Shown here: one piece after another, positions 9,501 through 24,517 of the stretch
How the letters are laid out: every line of letters starts with the position of its first letter
Numbering within the stretch: position 1 is the first letter of the stretch
NCBI GenBank assembly: GCA_965644295.1
Contig: CBFFRP010000078.1
Location: 124,001-188,000 of the forward strand
Length of the DNA stretch: 64,000 nucleotides
Reading direction: 5' to 3'
Origin: Paraphysomonas bandaiensis
Taxonomy: Eukaryota; Chrysophyceae
Position numbers and translations under genes: made by a program
The notes under the pieces: model-generated
Told to the model about the DNA's origin: nothing
Seen by the model: only the letters and a program-made list of their open reading frames with translations
Database searches by the model: none

Positions 9501-12154
9501 TGCTCATACAAACTTGTTTCCGTTGTCATGCCAAGTACTGGGACTACTCGAGATTTTTGTATGCTACAATCGCATTACAAAGTGGTTACAGAGGTCGTGT
9601 TGCTCGGAAGGAGTACAAAGTACTGTGGTTTAACACAAAAGGCAATCGGCTGAAGCGTATCATGCTGATGCTCCGCGATATACACAACTATTATCGGTAT
9701 AGAAGGGCAGTAATTGCCCTCCAGTGCTCTATACGTCGTCACATTGCTAAAGCGACCCTGAAGCAGCTCAAGGTGGCAGCCAAAGACGTCGGTCGACTGC
9801 AACAAAGTAACGAAGCCCTTAAGGCAGAAATTGAAGCACTTCGCGCAAAGGCTGCTGAGGATGCTCTTAAGGCTCAGGAGAAGTTACGCCTTGAAATGGA
9901 AGAGCGATCAAAGCAGGAGAAGGCCAATGAGCTGGCTCGTTTAACAGCGGAGCTTGAGAGTACGAAGGCTGAGTTAGAGAAAGAGCGGGCTCTCAGAGAG
10001 GATGCTGAAAACAAGCTCGCTCTTGCTAATTCAAGAGCTCCACAGGTGTGCATATTCAGTGGAGAGCGTCGTTTCTATGTAGAAAGTGTAATCGAAACGC
10101 TTATGTGCATAAATTTTATGTAGATTTAATATATATTTGTAGGTTCACGGCATGACAGAGGATGACCTGGAAAGGTTCAATGACATGAAAGAACAGCTTT
10201 CCAAGGAGAAGGTGGCGAGAGAGGCTCTAGAAGATGAGGTAGTTCGTCTACGGCAACTAGCAGTGGATCGGGAGGCGACACGTGCAAGGGGGGGCTCAGT
10301 CGAGAAGGTGCAGCTGCGCCGCCGTATGAGTGAATCCAGCACTGGTAGTACTGAGCGTCCCTCATCTGGTAGCCTGGAGCCGTTTCCAGATAATAAACCT
10401 AGAAGACGCGGCAGTGGTACCAGCATCAGCAGTAACGTCTCAAAGCATAGCGCTGCACCCACGAGGGGACGTATGCCCAAACCACGTGTGCCACCAGCAA
10501 CGAAGGACTGGGGTGAGACCTGGGACGACGAGTCCGATGCCAGCGACAGTGTATTCTCAGGTATGTACTGGTCTCTCACTGCACATTGTCTTGGGGTCGT
10601 GGTGTGTTAACACATGTCATAGGGGATTCTGCTTACACCGCTGGTGGATCTCGATTCCGTCCCCGGAAGAGCTTTTCGGGTGTGCCCATACCGCAGCAGT
10701 ACAGCCGTCGAACTCCCACTGAAACAGCAAGCACTCCGAAGCAGAAAGCTATTCAGGCCAAGGCATTGATTGATAACTTTGAGAGAAATCTTGAGTTATT
10801 CAAAAGTCGTATGCATGAGGTATACTATTTCTATTGTCTTACCAGTCAGTATTATTATAAATTCTAATATATGGTAATCACAGGGTATTCGAGTTGTTGT
10901 GTGTGAAGGCCCAAGGGTTCAGAATGTAGAAGCTATTGTTAAGCTAACTGATGACAACACGTTAACGTTTTCATCGCCGAATAGGTACTAACATATGCAA
11001 CTGTAAACAGCTATTTTACTCAATGAATTCAGGCGGTTTTCCTTATTCTCTTCCAAGATAGACGTCCAACCCATCAAGTATATGCCAATTTAAATAGGTG
11101 TAAATGTTGTGTGATGTTTTTTTCTTCAGGATATCGGAGATATTGGAGTCCACTCAAGGGGTTCACTTTGACACCGTGCGAAGCGCAAATGGCCCCCCTA
11201 AGGATGACTCATGTTACCTCACAATTGCTTGTCAATCTCCAGGAGAGAAACCGCGATATGTATCATTACTGCTGGACACCAGGGATGACCGAAACTCTTT
11301 GGTAACTGGACTGAGGTAAGTATAGAATATAAATTTAATTATCTCTGAGTGTTCTGTGTTAAATGTACTTGTCATGTACAGAACTTTGGTGTCAGACATG
11401 CAACTGAACGCTACCAACGAAGATATTACTGCTACTCCAGGCAAAACAGAGCACCGCAGGGCTTCCTTTAAAGACGGTGTCATGGCTGAAGCTGCAGCGA
11501 TTGTGGCTGCTAAGGAGCAGAATCATCCTGGTACCAACCTTGCAACCCGCAAGAGTCGCAGAGCTTCCTTGGGTTCTCATGGAACAGCAACTCGCCATGA
11601 GGTAGGTTTTTGTTAAACGTGCGGAAAGAATACTATCCATGAATTTTCGCATCTTAGTACGATTTTAACTCTTTTGCACTTTAGCCGGAGACCCAGTACA
11701 CTACCCCACCAAAAGATGCTGACGTATCTGGCCAAGCTGTATCCGAGGTGAAGAGACAGCTATTGGTTGAGCGAACCAACTACGAGAAGCTTATGGTGCA
11801 AGTAAGGATATGTTTTCATCGTGTTTGATTTAAGAGTAATGTGAATGTTGTAGATGTTGGTGCTTACCAATGACCTCAATGAAAGAGAGGACCAGATCAT
11901 CGCCATGAAAAAGCGTGAAGATGCGCTGGTAGAGCAGCTAGCGAGCAAAGAACGTATGTATGAACAGGACGCCATGGTGCGCATGCAATTGGGCAAGAGG
12001 CTTGAACAGGTCCTCATGGACAAAGAAGAAATCAAGGATGAGCTAGATAACCTGAAGGTAAGTGGCAACTATAATTCCTGTTTCGTTGATGATTGCTGTG
12101 GTGACATAGGCCCAACTCGATGTTATTCGTAGCGGTTTCAACAGCGCGACTTAA
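6509..12154 (+). CDS. unconventional myosin heavy chain (13 exons)
   Basis: Exons: 6509-6586, 6639-6694, 6762-7173, 7314-9081, 9144-10045, 10143-10560, 10623-10819, 10884-10984, 11130-11315, 11382-11601, 11685-11801, 11854-12057, 12110-12154. All junctions are GT..AG and phases close, giving 1567 aa. Residues 1-50 form an SH3-like N-terminal region. The motor carries P-loop GESGAGKT (178-185, split by intron 3), switch I NDNSSRFG (about 234-241), switch II DIFGFE (about 462) and HYIRCLKPN near its end. About four to six IQ-type motifs follow from about residue 840 (NKIQTCYRGY), then a coiled coil at about 970-1065, a Ser/Arg-rich linker, a segment at about 1278-1375 that looks like a PH-type fold (LLLDTRDDRNSLVTGLR), two RRAS sites and a final short coiled coil. 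It is an actin-based motor; the tail suggests membrane or cargo binding. Myosin class not assigned. Confidence 0.9.
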
Positions 12155-12479
12155 CGCATACCAACTGACAACAGAGTGGATATTTTCGATCGACCCTATA
12201 TTTGCTCTGTGATATTGGGACTATTGTAGACTAGCGTATTATAGTGAGATGGATGCGATATATATTATCAGTTGCTGAATGCTTTGACAAGATCTAATGC
12301 ATGTAAAGGAATCTGGTGTACTATTGATATCCAGACGCTCCACATTGTGAGGAATTCTTCGCTTGTTGTTGCTGGTAATAATAAGACTCACGAATGTTAT
12401 TGAATGTTAATTTTGGCCTGATTGTTTAGCGTTGATCGTATCTTATAGTTTAGTTTGATTTTTTCAATATATTATTGCA

Positions 12480-12536
12480 GTGGTATTATTGGGATGCTAT
12501 CTAACAACAGTATTGCAATGTATTGTTCCCCAGCCC
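12480..12536 (-). repeat. hAT-like terminal repeat (family A), solo end
   Basis: Read on the minus strand it begins AGGGCTGGGGAACAATACAT and continues TTGCAATACTG. This matches the ends at 16936 and 30272 (CAGGGCTAGG..AACAATATAT). CAGGGCT-type ends are usual for hAT elements. Confidence 0.5.
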
Positions 12537-12644
12537 TAAATATAGATAGGGAATCAAAGTCACCTACTAATCGACAGTTGTGCCCGAATGCACGCATATA
12601 TCAATTAATTCTGGACGAATATGGTGATGTTTACGTCACCGATA

Positions 12645-12893
12645 ATGGCTCAGAGGATTAGGACCAGGTGAAATTTTTTAGCTATAAGCAGTTGTGGGTT
12701 TGGTTGTCATGTGATCTTAGTGACTAATACTAAAAATGGATCCTACGGGTGTGCTTACTTACTGAGTAGTCATACTAATATATTGCAATATATTGTAATT
12801 GTATTGTTGAGCTGTTTAAAATCTCCATCAATAGTATTGATGGAACGCTATCTAACAATAGCATTACAATAATAGCCCTGATTACGACTATTA
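12645..12893 (-). repeat. hAT-like dispersed repeat family A
   Basis: The minus strand starts CAGGGCTATTATTGTAATG at 12889 and aligns over about 230 bp with 30272-30500, including AAGATCACATG(A/G)CAA and TTATCGGTGAC-type blocks. No transposase remains. Probably a MITE or solo fragment. Confidence 0.55.
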
Positions 12894-13637
12894 CTGAAAT
12901 GTTCTTAATCAGTGACTTATTATTAATGTCATACTATTCCGACGATGATTCTTATTGAAAAGAAACATTAAACCACTATAGAGTGCTCCGTGATATATTC
13001 GAATCTACATTTCCTCCCAACATATCAACCCCATGTTTTTACCAGTACCGCTACGTGTTTAGTTACCCTCCATATCTTCTGGCCTTTTGGGAATTAGCGA
13101 AACAACCTCCGGATGGTCGAATCATTCACTCTCATATTCAGAATCTCAGTATTCTGTCTGTGTATATATACATATATCATAGTCGTGATTCCCATCACAT
13201 GAATGCATCTCGCTACATTATCATACGAAACAAACTATTCAAAGTGTTTCACAGATGAGTATATTGTAGTGTCATCTGATAGTGAACATGTCTGGATGTG
13301 CTGTTGTGTTCAGATTATACAGCAAATAATGGGAAGATGTTGATATCTTTGCATAGATATCGCTCCATACATATCGGAAGGCAGCATCTTATTTTTTCGG
13401 GTATAATTTGAAGCAAATATACTCTATATTAATGCAATACAACTACGGCTATAATACAGATAATTATTGTCTCAATATTAGCCTGTTTTTGGACCTGTAT
13501 TTGAGAAAAATATAAAAATTGCTTGTTTTATAGAAAATTATAGCAAAATCTAGACTTTTTATTAAAGAAAGTTATCAATAAAAACGAGTTGGTGACCACT
13601 CATTCATTGTCTAAACCTTTGCGTATATTGTGTATAG

Positions 13638-16380
<2,743 letters not shown>

Positions 16381-17112
16381 TACCACAGTCAATTTAATGT
16401 CTTGTACTGTTTGGGTGAATTTCCCCCTTGTCAGGGCGTGAGACATAATAAAGGATAGCTATTTGTTTTAAATATTTCTTCAGTTTCTCTGTATCCATCC
16501 ATTGTGGGAACTTGATATCTGACAATAGAAAACATAAAATCAACGACTGTTGTGCATATCGATGTATAAAGTATGTACTCATTCTGGCATCATACACTTC
16601 AGTAGGTAGATCAAAATTAACGGTGCAAGAATTATAATCTTTCGAATGCTGCATGATTACATAACGAATACTACTTATATATAGTTCATTTTTTCGGATT
16701 ATTCTTAGGCACTTGATATAACGAATATCAAATAGGTTATCAAGTCACAATATTACACAGTGTTACAGCTAAAGATTATTATTTAAAAAGCTATATATAA
16801 ACACAGCATCTACACCAGTAGGCCAGTAATGTCTGTGAAATTTAATGAAATGTATTTGATAAACTGAAATGGTGTGACTGTGATTGCCGATACTGAAGTT
16901 AATCAATGTGCTAAGTCGCAGTGTATGATGCAGGGCTAGGAAACAATATATTGAATTGCAATACATTGTACAATATATTGTAAAGTATATTGATTGTTCG
17001 ACCGGTCAAAAATCCCATTAATATTGTTTCTGTTAAAGTGGCTCACAATATATTGCAATATAAGTTTATGATGAGAAAAGTTTATCACAGTTTTAATTAA
17101 TTCTTTCTAATT
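16381..17112. other. convergent intergenic region with hAT-like repeat
   Basis: 732 bp between the convergent Prp43 and HIRA genes. An 86-codon minus-strand frame (16394-16654) has no recognisable domain. A family A repeat lies at 16936-17065. Confidence 0.4.
16936..17065 (+). repeat. hAT-like repeat family A, solo copy
   Basis: It begins CAGGGCTAGGAAACAATAT and continues with several TATTGCAATA-type palindromic blocks, ending near CACAATATATTGCAATATAAG. Related ends are at 12536(-) and 30272. Confidence 0.5.
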
Positions 17113-20100
17113 TCACTTAATCATTTCAAATCCTGTTAATGCACTCTCCAGTTCACTGACCAAGGATTGAGAAAATCCAGTAGATGCGATAGTAGGAATA
17201 ACTACTTCTCGAATTAATGTTAATTTCGGTATTCCCTGCAAAATAAATAAGCGCAAAAAAGGATACCAATACAAAAAGTCACCAGCAGATCGGAATCGCA
17301 AGAATCTATGCATTCCCAAAATGTTGGCTTGGCTAATTGAGCTGTGGACGATTCACTTTGATTTCCATATGCAGATGACGTGGTGCGGAAAAAGCAATTG
17401 CTCAACCATCGCACTTTAGATTCCATGCCGTTCTACAACGAAAACTAAAAACACATTCAAATTTAAATGTACTGCACCCACCTTACAACAATGTCTAATC
17501 CATTCTGATAGCCATAGGCGTGCCGAGGTAATGTCACCATGAATGATGCTAACAGATAAGCTTTCCTTGGGTACAAAAGAGTTACAAAAACACTGCAACC
17601 TACTAGAAAAGCTACCTCAATGTGTCCAAGAGAAATATTGTGGCTGTATGCTTTTGCTGCATCAGATGCAGTGACGTTGACGCGACTAACATCCGCAACA
17701 GTGCGCAAGTTTACCCCGTTGCGTTTTATTATATCTGATGCGCTACGATTCGGCATGTCAGTAGAATTATCTGGGGTCATAAACATCCTATGACATAGAT
17801 TAAATCAAACACGCAGATTTACATAATCTCATACCCCCCCAAAAAGCCACGCATGTCAGCTATTCGAAACCACGATTTTGTATGTATACACAACTCAAAC
17901 ATTTGAACATCGCCACCTTGAGCACCACTGCTATGAATGGAAACAACAGGAGAGCCAGAATCATTCAGAAAAATACTTTCAATTATCACATCACTTTGAC
18001 TATTACATGATTTCGTAGTATTATTTCGCATTGATACCACTACAGGCTTCAGAGATGAGCGAAGTAGTAATGAAAATCCCTTATCTGTAGATAAACTATC
18101 TTTTTTAGAGTTAGAACCGAAAGGGACATACTGGTACAACCAGACATCCCCGTCACTTGTCACTGCCATAATTATACAAGACGAAGATGGAGTAAAAACA
18201 GCATCAACATAAACAACTGCTGTTCCGATAACTAGGCCAGGAAGTAATCGTACACCGGATGCAATCGCGAGGATATGAACAGTACCGTCTTGAGTGCCAG
18301 CAACACAAACTCCATCCATGCATTTGTTTGTATCAGAATAATTAATTCCGCAGAGTGAGAGTACAGATCCAAATACGTGCGTTTCCCAAACTCTATCGTT
18401 CAATGACTTCGAAGAATCCGTTGAACTCTTAACAGAAGACAAAACAACACGTGACATCTGAACACCAAAATTTTTAACAGATGCGTACTCAGATGGCAGA
18501 GGAACATTCTCAGATGTCAAACGAAGAGTTGACTCTGTAATTCCTAGCCCCTGGGAAAGGGAACGATACACTCCAGTCTTACTTGTACTGACGCTATGAC
18601 TCTGCCTTACAAGGCATGAATTTTTTTCGTGGGGAGGTCCATTTCGAAATGAATACTGTAAGTCAGTCATTTCCGAGTCTAATTTTATAACTACGTCACT
18701 TCTATATCTTGGAATGCCTTCATCACTTGGAGGGTTATAGCTAGATTTTAATCTTTTCGGTGCTACACTATCAGAAGAATTCTCACATTCAACATTGGGA
18801 CGCTGATGTTGATCTTCCTGTTGAACATTAACCACAGCCGGCTGGTCTACAACTATAGGTTGGATCCGTTTTTTACCAGATTTCGAAATACTTGTCTTCT
18901 GAATTAATTTCTTATTCAGTATATTGGGTTGAATATCTTGACTTGTCGCACCATGGTGATCATTGCTCACTTCTTTTTTTGTTGGTTGTCTATTATAGTG
19001 TATCACGGAAGGTCCATCAGGAAGGGCTTCTGGGGGCCTCAACATTTCATCCCTCCCTCGTCCATAGAGTTTACGCAAGTGTTTTTCAAAGTCATCCTGA
19101 TGCATCACCTGTGTTCCTCGAAGAAGAGACTCACCGCGCAACGAAATTATTGCAATAGTGCCATCCAAAGAACAGCACGCTATCAGTTCTTTACCCTGTG
19201 TAGCTGTAGGGTTGGACCACGATATATCCACAATAGGGCCATCAAAAACGTCATCGACCACGAGCAATGGCTTGTTCATTTCAGTCGACCACACGCTGAT
19301 GACACCACGCTGATCCCCAAGGGCAACAGTACATGCTGCTTGTTTTGTGTTCTGATTATACGAACCGTTTACGTCACTTTCAGACACTTCGGGTGACGAT
19401 TCTTTGCAAGAAATAAACATACGTGGGTTGAATCTACAGCAAACAGGTTGGGAACTATGCCCAACCAAATCAGCAATGCTACTCCAACATCCTCTCTTGA
19501 GAACCATGCCAGTAGGCTTTCCAGCTTTTGTCGCACATGAAATACACAAGAAATTTCCATCTGGTGACCAACTCAGTCTACGGAAAATCGTTTCATCGGA
19601 ACACCCTTGCATGGGTTCTGTTAACGTGCATTCCGCCTTCCAATTCTCACACTTCCACACAACAATTTTGTTATCAGCAGAAGCAGAGGCCAGAAAATTT
19701 CCAAAAGGGTCAAATGATATGCCCTTAACAAACGATGAGTGATCACTTAGAGTACGCAATGGGCTCAGTACGCGAGCAGAAGAACCAGCTCGCGACATCA
19801 CATCACCCCAAATCAATACAGTATTATCAATGGATGCTGAGGCCAATATATTTTTCGCGCTCCAAGCAATATCTAACACATCCATAGTGTGTCCACGAAG
19901 CGTCAAACAGCGGTTCCAATTTTCCTTCAAAACACAATAAAAACAATTCAGAAAAGAATATAACAGACAAACCTTATTTGCAACTTGTTGGCTACCAAAT
20001 GGAACAGATGAGAATGATCTGTCTGAAGCAAGTGAATAAATCAAAACGTAGCAATCATCTGATCCAGATGCTAAATATTTATCATTTCCAGACCATCGAA

Positions 20101-20397
20101 CAACATTGACAGACTTCTCATGAATGCTCATAGAAGCCAAAAGAGATTCCGTACAGTTCTGACTGGATAACAAGCATTCACTGCTCCATATTTTTACAGT
20201 AGCATCTGTATATTTATATATAAGATGAAATACAATGTATTCTATTGATTACCTCCACCACCAGTAGCCAGACGATTGCCATTATGTTGAAAATCTAGTG
20301 TATAGAGTGCATTGCGATGCCCTTTCCCATCAGAGTGACGTATAACATCAGGTTTTATTAATTGAATAGCATCTTCATCATCATCTGATTGAATCAT
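17113..20397 (-). CDS. HIRA: HIRA histone chaperone (WD40 and Hira domains)
   Basis: Exons on the minus strand: 20397-20253, 20205-19973, 19924-17835, 17787-17616, 17565-17482, 17432-17283, 17235-17113. All phases close, 998 aa (animal HIRA about 1017). Residues 1-370 hold WD40 repeats starting with the classic N-terminus (IKPDVIRHSDGKGHRNALYT; LATGGG; VKIW). KSGKKRIQPIVV near residue 470 is the B-domain that binds ASF1. The Hira domain covers about 640-820 (SGVRLLPGLVIGTAVVYVDA). Three short exons give the HIRA C-terminus: HIEESLSVSI...ARLWLSEW and IPKLTLIREVVIPTIAS, matching the family's HLE..La..l...YR.WL and LRKREL..EVLP blocks. It deposits H3.3-type histones independently of replication. 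Divergent from the WASHC3 gene. Confidence 0.93.
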
Positions 20398-21016
20398 ATC
20401 TATTAATTAATATGAATTCAATGGAATGTATGGATTGTATGGATGATATGAAGGTATATATATGTAAGTGTGTTTCGGGGGGGTTTCTATATATAAGATA
20501 CTGTATGTATGATTTAATTAAAGGACTGCTGCATAGACATATGTGTGGTATACGGCTGTATATTGGCAGTGTTATTAGTTTGTATTTGAATGATTTCAGT
20601 TTTGAACACACAGCAACACCTGAAAGGTATACATACATACATACATACATACATACATACATACATACATACATACATACATACATACATACATACATAC
20701 ATACATACATACATACATACATACGTACATACATACATACATACATACATGCATACATACATACATACATACATACATACATACATACATACATACATAC
20801 ATACATACATACATACATACATACATACATACATACTACATACATACATACATACGTACATACATACATACATACATACATACATGCATACATACATACA
20901 TACATACATACATACATACATACATACATACATACATACATACATACATACATACATACATACATACATACATACATACATACATACATACATACATACA
21001 TACATACATACATACA

Positions 21017-21048
<32 letters not shown>

Positions 21049-21205
21049 CTCTGCTCTTCTATACACGGAAATCATATCTGTATATACTCCTATGCATGCA
21101 TATATATATATATCATTGTCCGCTTGTGCCACTATACACACCACGACCAATATAACCCAATAAACCTTCATTTAAGCAGCTGAATAATCATTGCTTTCAG
21201 TGGGA
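20398..21205. other. divergent intergenic HIRA / WASHC3 with microsatellite
   Basis: About 800 bp. The left quarter is ordinary AT-rich sequence next to the HIRA start. The bulk is a long tetranucleotide tract (20629-21046). The last 150 bp, up to the WASHC3 start, is AT-rich. Confidence 0.5.
20629..21046. repeat. (ATAC)n microsatellite, about 418 bp
   Basis: A near-perfect tetranucleotide tract with a few interruptions (GTAC and ATGC units, one trinucleotide slip near 20837). The long HTYI- or MYVC-repeat frames on both strands are artefacts of the tract, not proteins. Confidence 0.97.
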
Positions 21206-22214
21206 ATGAATCTGGACACAACAAAGGTAATCTATATTCTAATTATTCATTATATTAAGATAATTCAATCTATTCATTAAGGTCCGGCCTATCCCATTAC
21301 AAGCCACACTTGTACTCGTTAATAATTTCATAATTAACACAACAAAATTTTTGAATAGTTTTTCGGAATCATGTGAAATAAAAATTGCGAAAGTTTCTGA
21401 AAAACTGAACGATCTTGAGGTGGTGTTGTCTGTATTAGAGGCAAAACTGAATTCCATTCCTGGTCTAGAGAGTCAACCTTCTGGTAATACTGAAGAAGCT
21501 AAAGAGGTACATGTTCCTGATGTACCCGATTCACATATATCAAATCCCGCGCCGGATATTGCTCAACCGGCAGTTGCACCTCCAGCAAATGTACGAAACA
21601 ATAACACGATCAAAGCTTCGGAGCACCCCGATTATGGAGAATTTTTTCGGCTTATTCGTTTGGGTGTTCCTGCACCTGTAGTCCAGGCAAAGGTTAGATC
21701 TGCTGGACTTGATCCTTCTGTATTAGATACGCCGGACGCTGAGTTGCCGATTGGTGGATCTGGTGTACCATTGTCTAGAAGAATATTCAACAAGTATGAT
21801 TCTGGGGGTTCCGGTTGTATAGGTGTCAAACAATTTCAACGCATGGCTGCCGATCATGGAGTTTGGCTTTCTGGAGAAGCCCTTGATCTTGCTATTAAAA
21901 TGATTGACCATGATGGCAATAACACCATTGAATATTCCGAATTCCTTAAGTGGTACCAGCAGTCAAGCTTTTCAAGTCTTTCATTAGATGATGATACTTT
22001 AGAAAGGCGTCATCAAGCTGCTACCTTATTTGCGAAATATGACGATGACAAATCTGGGGTTATCGATCGCTCAGAATTTGTTGGTCTTCATGCAGAGTTG
22101 AAGCTATCTGGACTAACTCAGCACAGCGTTGAAAAGGCCCTGGAAGATATGGATATGGATATGGATGGAAGTATCCAGTTTAATGAATTCGTCTTATGGC
22201 TTGAGCGGCATTAG
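21206..22214 (+). CDS. WASHC3: WASH complex subunit 3 (CCDC53) fused to four EF-hands
   Basis: Exons 21206-21226 and 21282-22214; 317 aa. The N-terminus follows CCDC53 closely: LDTTKV, a hydrophobic segment (LVNNFIINTTKFLNSFSESC), a coiled coil ending LEAKLNSIPGLE, and after a Pro-rich linker the second conserved block HPDYGEFFRLIRLGVPAPVV...GLDPSVLDTPDAELP. CCDC53 normally ends soon after that block. Here the same exon continues into EF-hands: loop 1 degenerate (DSGGSGCIGVKQ, no Glu at position 12), loops 2-4 canonical (DHDGNNTIEYSE, DDDKSGVIDRSE, DMDMDGSIQFNE). WASHC3 is part of the endosomal WASH complex that activates Arp2/3; the fusion suggests direct calcium control. Exon 1 (7 codons) is inferred from a good GT..AG junction. 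Confidence 0.85.
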
Positions 22215-23041
22215 ATTGGTGCTGTTCATGTGAGAGATTAAAAATCATGAATTACAGAGTTGTATAACATTATAACTGTGTTGCTGATGATATTGTAGTT
22301 TCTAAATGCCGTATGTAATCCGAGGTGGACGAACCTGTACTAGAATCTATTGACAGTCATTAATAAAAAGTATTTCATATATAGGAACTACTTTTCTACT
22401 CTGTTTAAGTTGTATGCACAACAATGACACTAAAAGTGTGGGTGCGGTAAAGAACAGGGCTGCGTAACAATTAATTGCAATTAAATTCCAAATGTTTTTT
22501 CGCAATTATTAGCTATAGCTTGCGCAATTATAATTGCAATTAATTGCAATTTAATTGTGCCAATTATTGTCTAATTAACTTAGTTACTCGTTACAAGCAC
22601 GTATAGCATCTTCAACCGTACTTGCATTCCACAGAAATCTATTAAAGCGCAAGAACATAACGGCCTCTAATCGATGAGGTGGCATAGACTTGCGCAGATC
22701 ACTCATGTTAATTTACTAAAGAATAACAAACAAATGGAGAGTGCGTTTGAGGTTCGAAAAAGATATAAGTATAGAATCTGTGCGACGAGTTCTCATAATA
22801 CATAAAGTAGCATTTCAGTTGTCCCCTGTCCTATAGAGCTTTACATAAGCTCTATATGTGAAAGTCTTCATATAAGTTCAATGACATAAACGTCGAAACA
22901 TCAGAGTTGTAACAAACGAAATAAACGAGGGGAGAATCCTTTTAACCACTAAATCGATATTCGACAAAAGCACTATATCCTTTAGAAATGCACTAAAGCT
23001 TTATTAATTACTAGCTTATATCACGATACTATATGTGAATA
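22215..23041. other. convergent intergenic region with hAT relic
   Basis: Sequence between WASHC3 and CCDC25. A decayed hAT end occupies 22455-22706. The rest is AT-rich with no gene seen. Confidence 0.45.
22455..22706 (-). mobile_element. hAT transposon remnant (3' end plus transposase C-terminus)
   Basis: The plus-strand end begins CAGGGCTGCGTAACAATTA followed by TTGCAATTA palindromes, a typical hAT terminus. On the minus strand, 22706-22584 encodes 40 aa (MSDLRKSMPPHRLEAVMFLR, then FNRFLWN) and a stop. This is the end of the hAT dimerisation domain (the R..M.P..LE.L.FLR.N..LW pattern). Upstream coding is lost. A sister remnant is at 38411-38629. Confidence 0.65.
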
Positions 23042-24000
23042 TTACATAAAATCATCCTCGTAGTCTTTCGCAGCACTAAATCGGACATAACGAAGTCAGT
23101 TTCTACTAATGTACATAGATCTCATACCTATCAGTCACATCTGATGTCATGTCGACATTCGACATCATTTGTTCGCTCTGCATCAACGACCTAAGAAAAA
23201 TTTAACGCATCCGCCATATAAAGTAGAAGTCTTATACTCACTCGTAGCTGCGGAGTTTGGCCTGCTCTTCTCGCTCCTTTTTCGCAAGTTTTTCTGCAAG
23301 AGCAGCCTGTCGCTTTTTTTCCTTCTGTTCGGCGCGAAATACCTTCGCGCGTTCCTCCTGTAGAGCCGCTAGATCCGGAAACCTCTCCTGTAGTGATTGT
23401 GAGGAAAATAACTCATGAAAAGGCGCATGAAATCTGTACTCACCACTTTAGTTCTGTTCAGCGCATTTACTATTGAATTATCTTTAACGACTTTCATTTT
23501 CCTCACTTTGCTTCTGTCATGAAAACCAATGGCTCCAACCTCCATTGACGGTGTCTTGTGTAAATTGCGCCATCTGGTGTACACAACATCAACCTCCTTT
23601 TTCTTACAACCCTCTATAGAATTCGCTTTAACAAGCTGAGCACACTCCATAATAGTCGCCGGAGATACCTGCATAAGTATAATACACATAATCACGTCGT
23701 CGAAATGAGTAATGTGTTTACATCTTCGAGCTTTTGGTCTTTTCTCAGTCGCAGATACACGTGTGCAGATGACAAATCATCTACATGAAACTAACCACAA
23801 GTAACCTATCATTGCATTGTCCATATTATCTTCTAACATACCCACATATCTTCTGGTAGACCATACTTGATAAGATCCTCGTTCTCATACTTATCAGCAC
23901 CCTATAAGTATATGTATATAAATACAGTCGTATTAGTGTACTATAAATACACTACCATGTATATAACATAGCCTTCACTACTCTCAAAAAAGAATACCAT
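23042..24000 (-). CDS. CCDC25: CCDC25 (NFACT-R/DUF814 family) protein
   Basis: Seven exons on the minus strand: 24000-23956, 23901-23842, 23790-23722, 23668-23444, 23387-23242, 23190-23128, 23075-23042; phases close, 213 aa (human protein 208 aa). Diagnostic blocks: [92 protein letters not shown], then a basic coiled coil and a C-terminus ending DYEDDFM, as in animal CCDC25 (DSDEFM). The domain is the NFACT-R module also found in ribosome quality control factors; animal CCDC25 has also been described as an extracellular-DNA sensor, which should not be assumed here. Convergent with WASHC3, divergent from the secreted-protein gene. Last exon only 34 nt. Confidence 0.93.
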
Positions 24001-24517
24001 AGTCTACACCTAAATCGTTTGTTTAATTACCAAAGAGTTCACACGTAATGATGATATATGAGGGGGGCTGATGCTATGGATGGAAGTATATGTTAAAACA
24101 TGCATTTGTTTCGTGGCTCTCTTATGTGTGTGTGTTTATTATCAGGTATACAGTGGTATACGTCATAGTACATACACACCATATGCACACAGTACTCTGC
24201 TCGTATGAGCGAAGATTTATAGAAGCGAGGAAAAATTGAGGATTTTACTACGAAAGTAAGTAAAAAAACAAGTACAGAATATGAAAATCGGGACACTCTA
24301 AATCCCCAACCTACACACTGTGTACGATCAGAGTGGCGACGGCTGCTCCTGCAGTATCTTCACTGCAACGTCACTCTTAATGAGATCTTCTATGGGCATA
24401 TAAATCCCCTCATATAAAGTATACATACATATATATTGGCTTATTACTTCAGAGTAGTTAGATTCGTGAATTTGAAACTTAAACTATCAGTTCTACTATT
24501 CATTTACTTTGATTACA
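24001..24517. promoter_or_regulatory. divergent intergenic region CCDC25 / small secreted protein
   Basis: 517 bp without a gene. Mostly AT-rich, with no repeat or discrete site recognised. It probably holds both promoters. Confidence 0.35.

Noticed and set aside
10145-10579. 144-aa antisense frame over the myosin tail
   Set aside because: Shadow of the Ser/Arg-rich coding exon 6 on the opposite strand.
17463-17786. Separate 107-aa membrane-like protein downstream of the WD40 frame
   Set aside because: The hydrophobic stretch is intron sequence read through. Splicing (17787-17616, 17565-17482, 17432-17283, 17235-17113) gives the HIRA C-terminus in phase with the WD40 exon.
20412-21183. Long frames on both strands encoding HTYI or MYVC repeats
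   Set aside because: They arise from the (ATAC)n microsatellite, which is open in most frames because its unit lacks stop codons; no real protein.
23369-23695. Stand-alone 108-aa protein on the minus strand
   Set aside because: It is the central exon of CCDC25 extended into both flanking introns.
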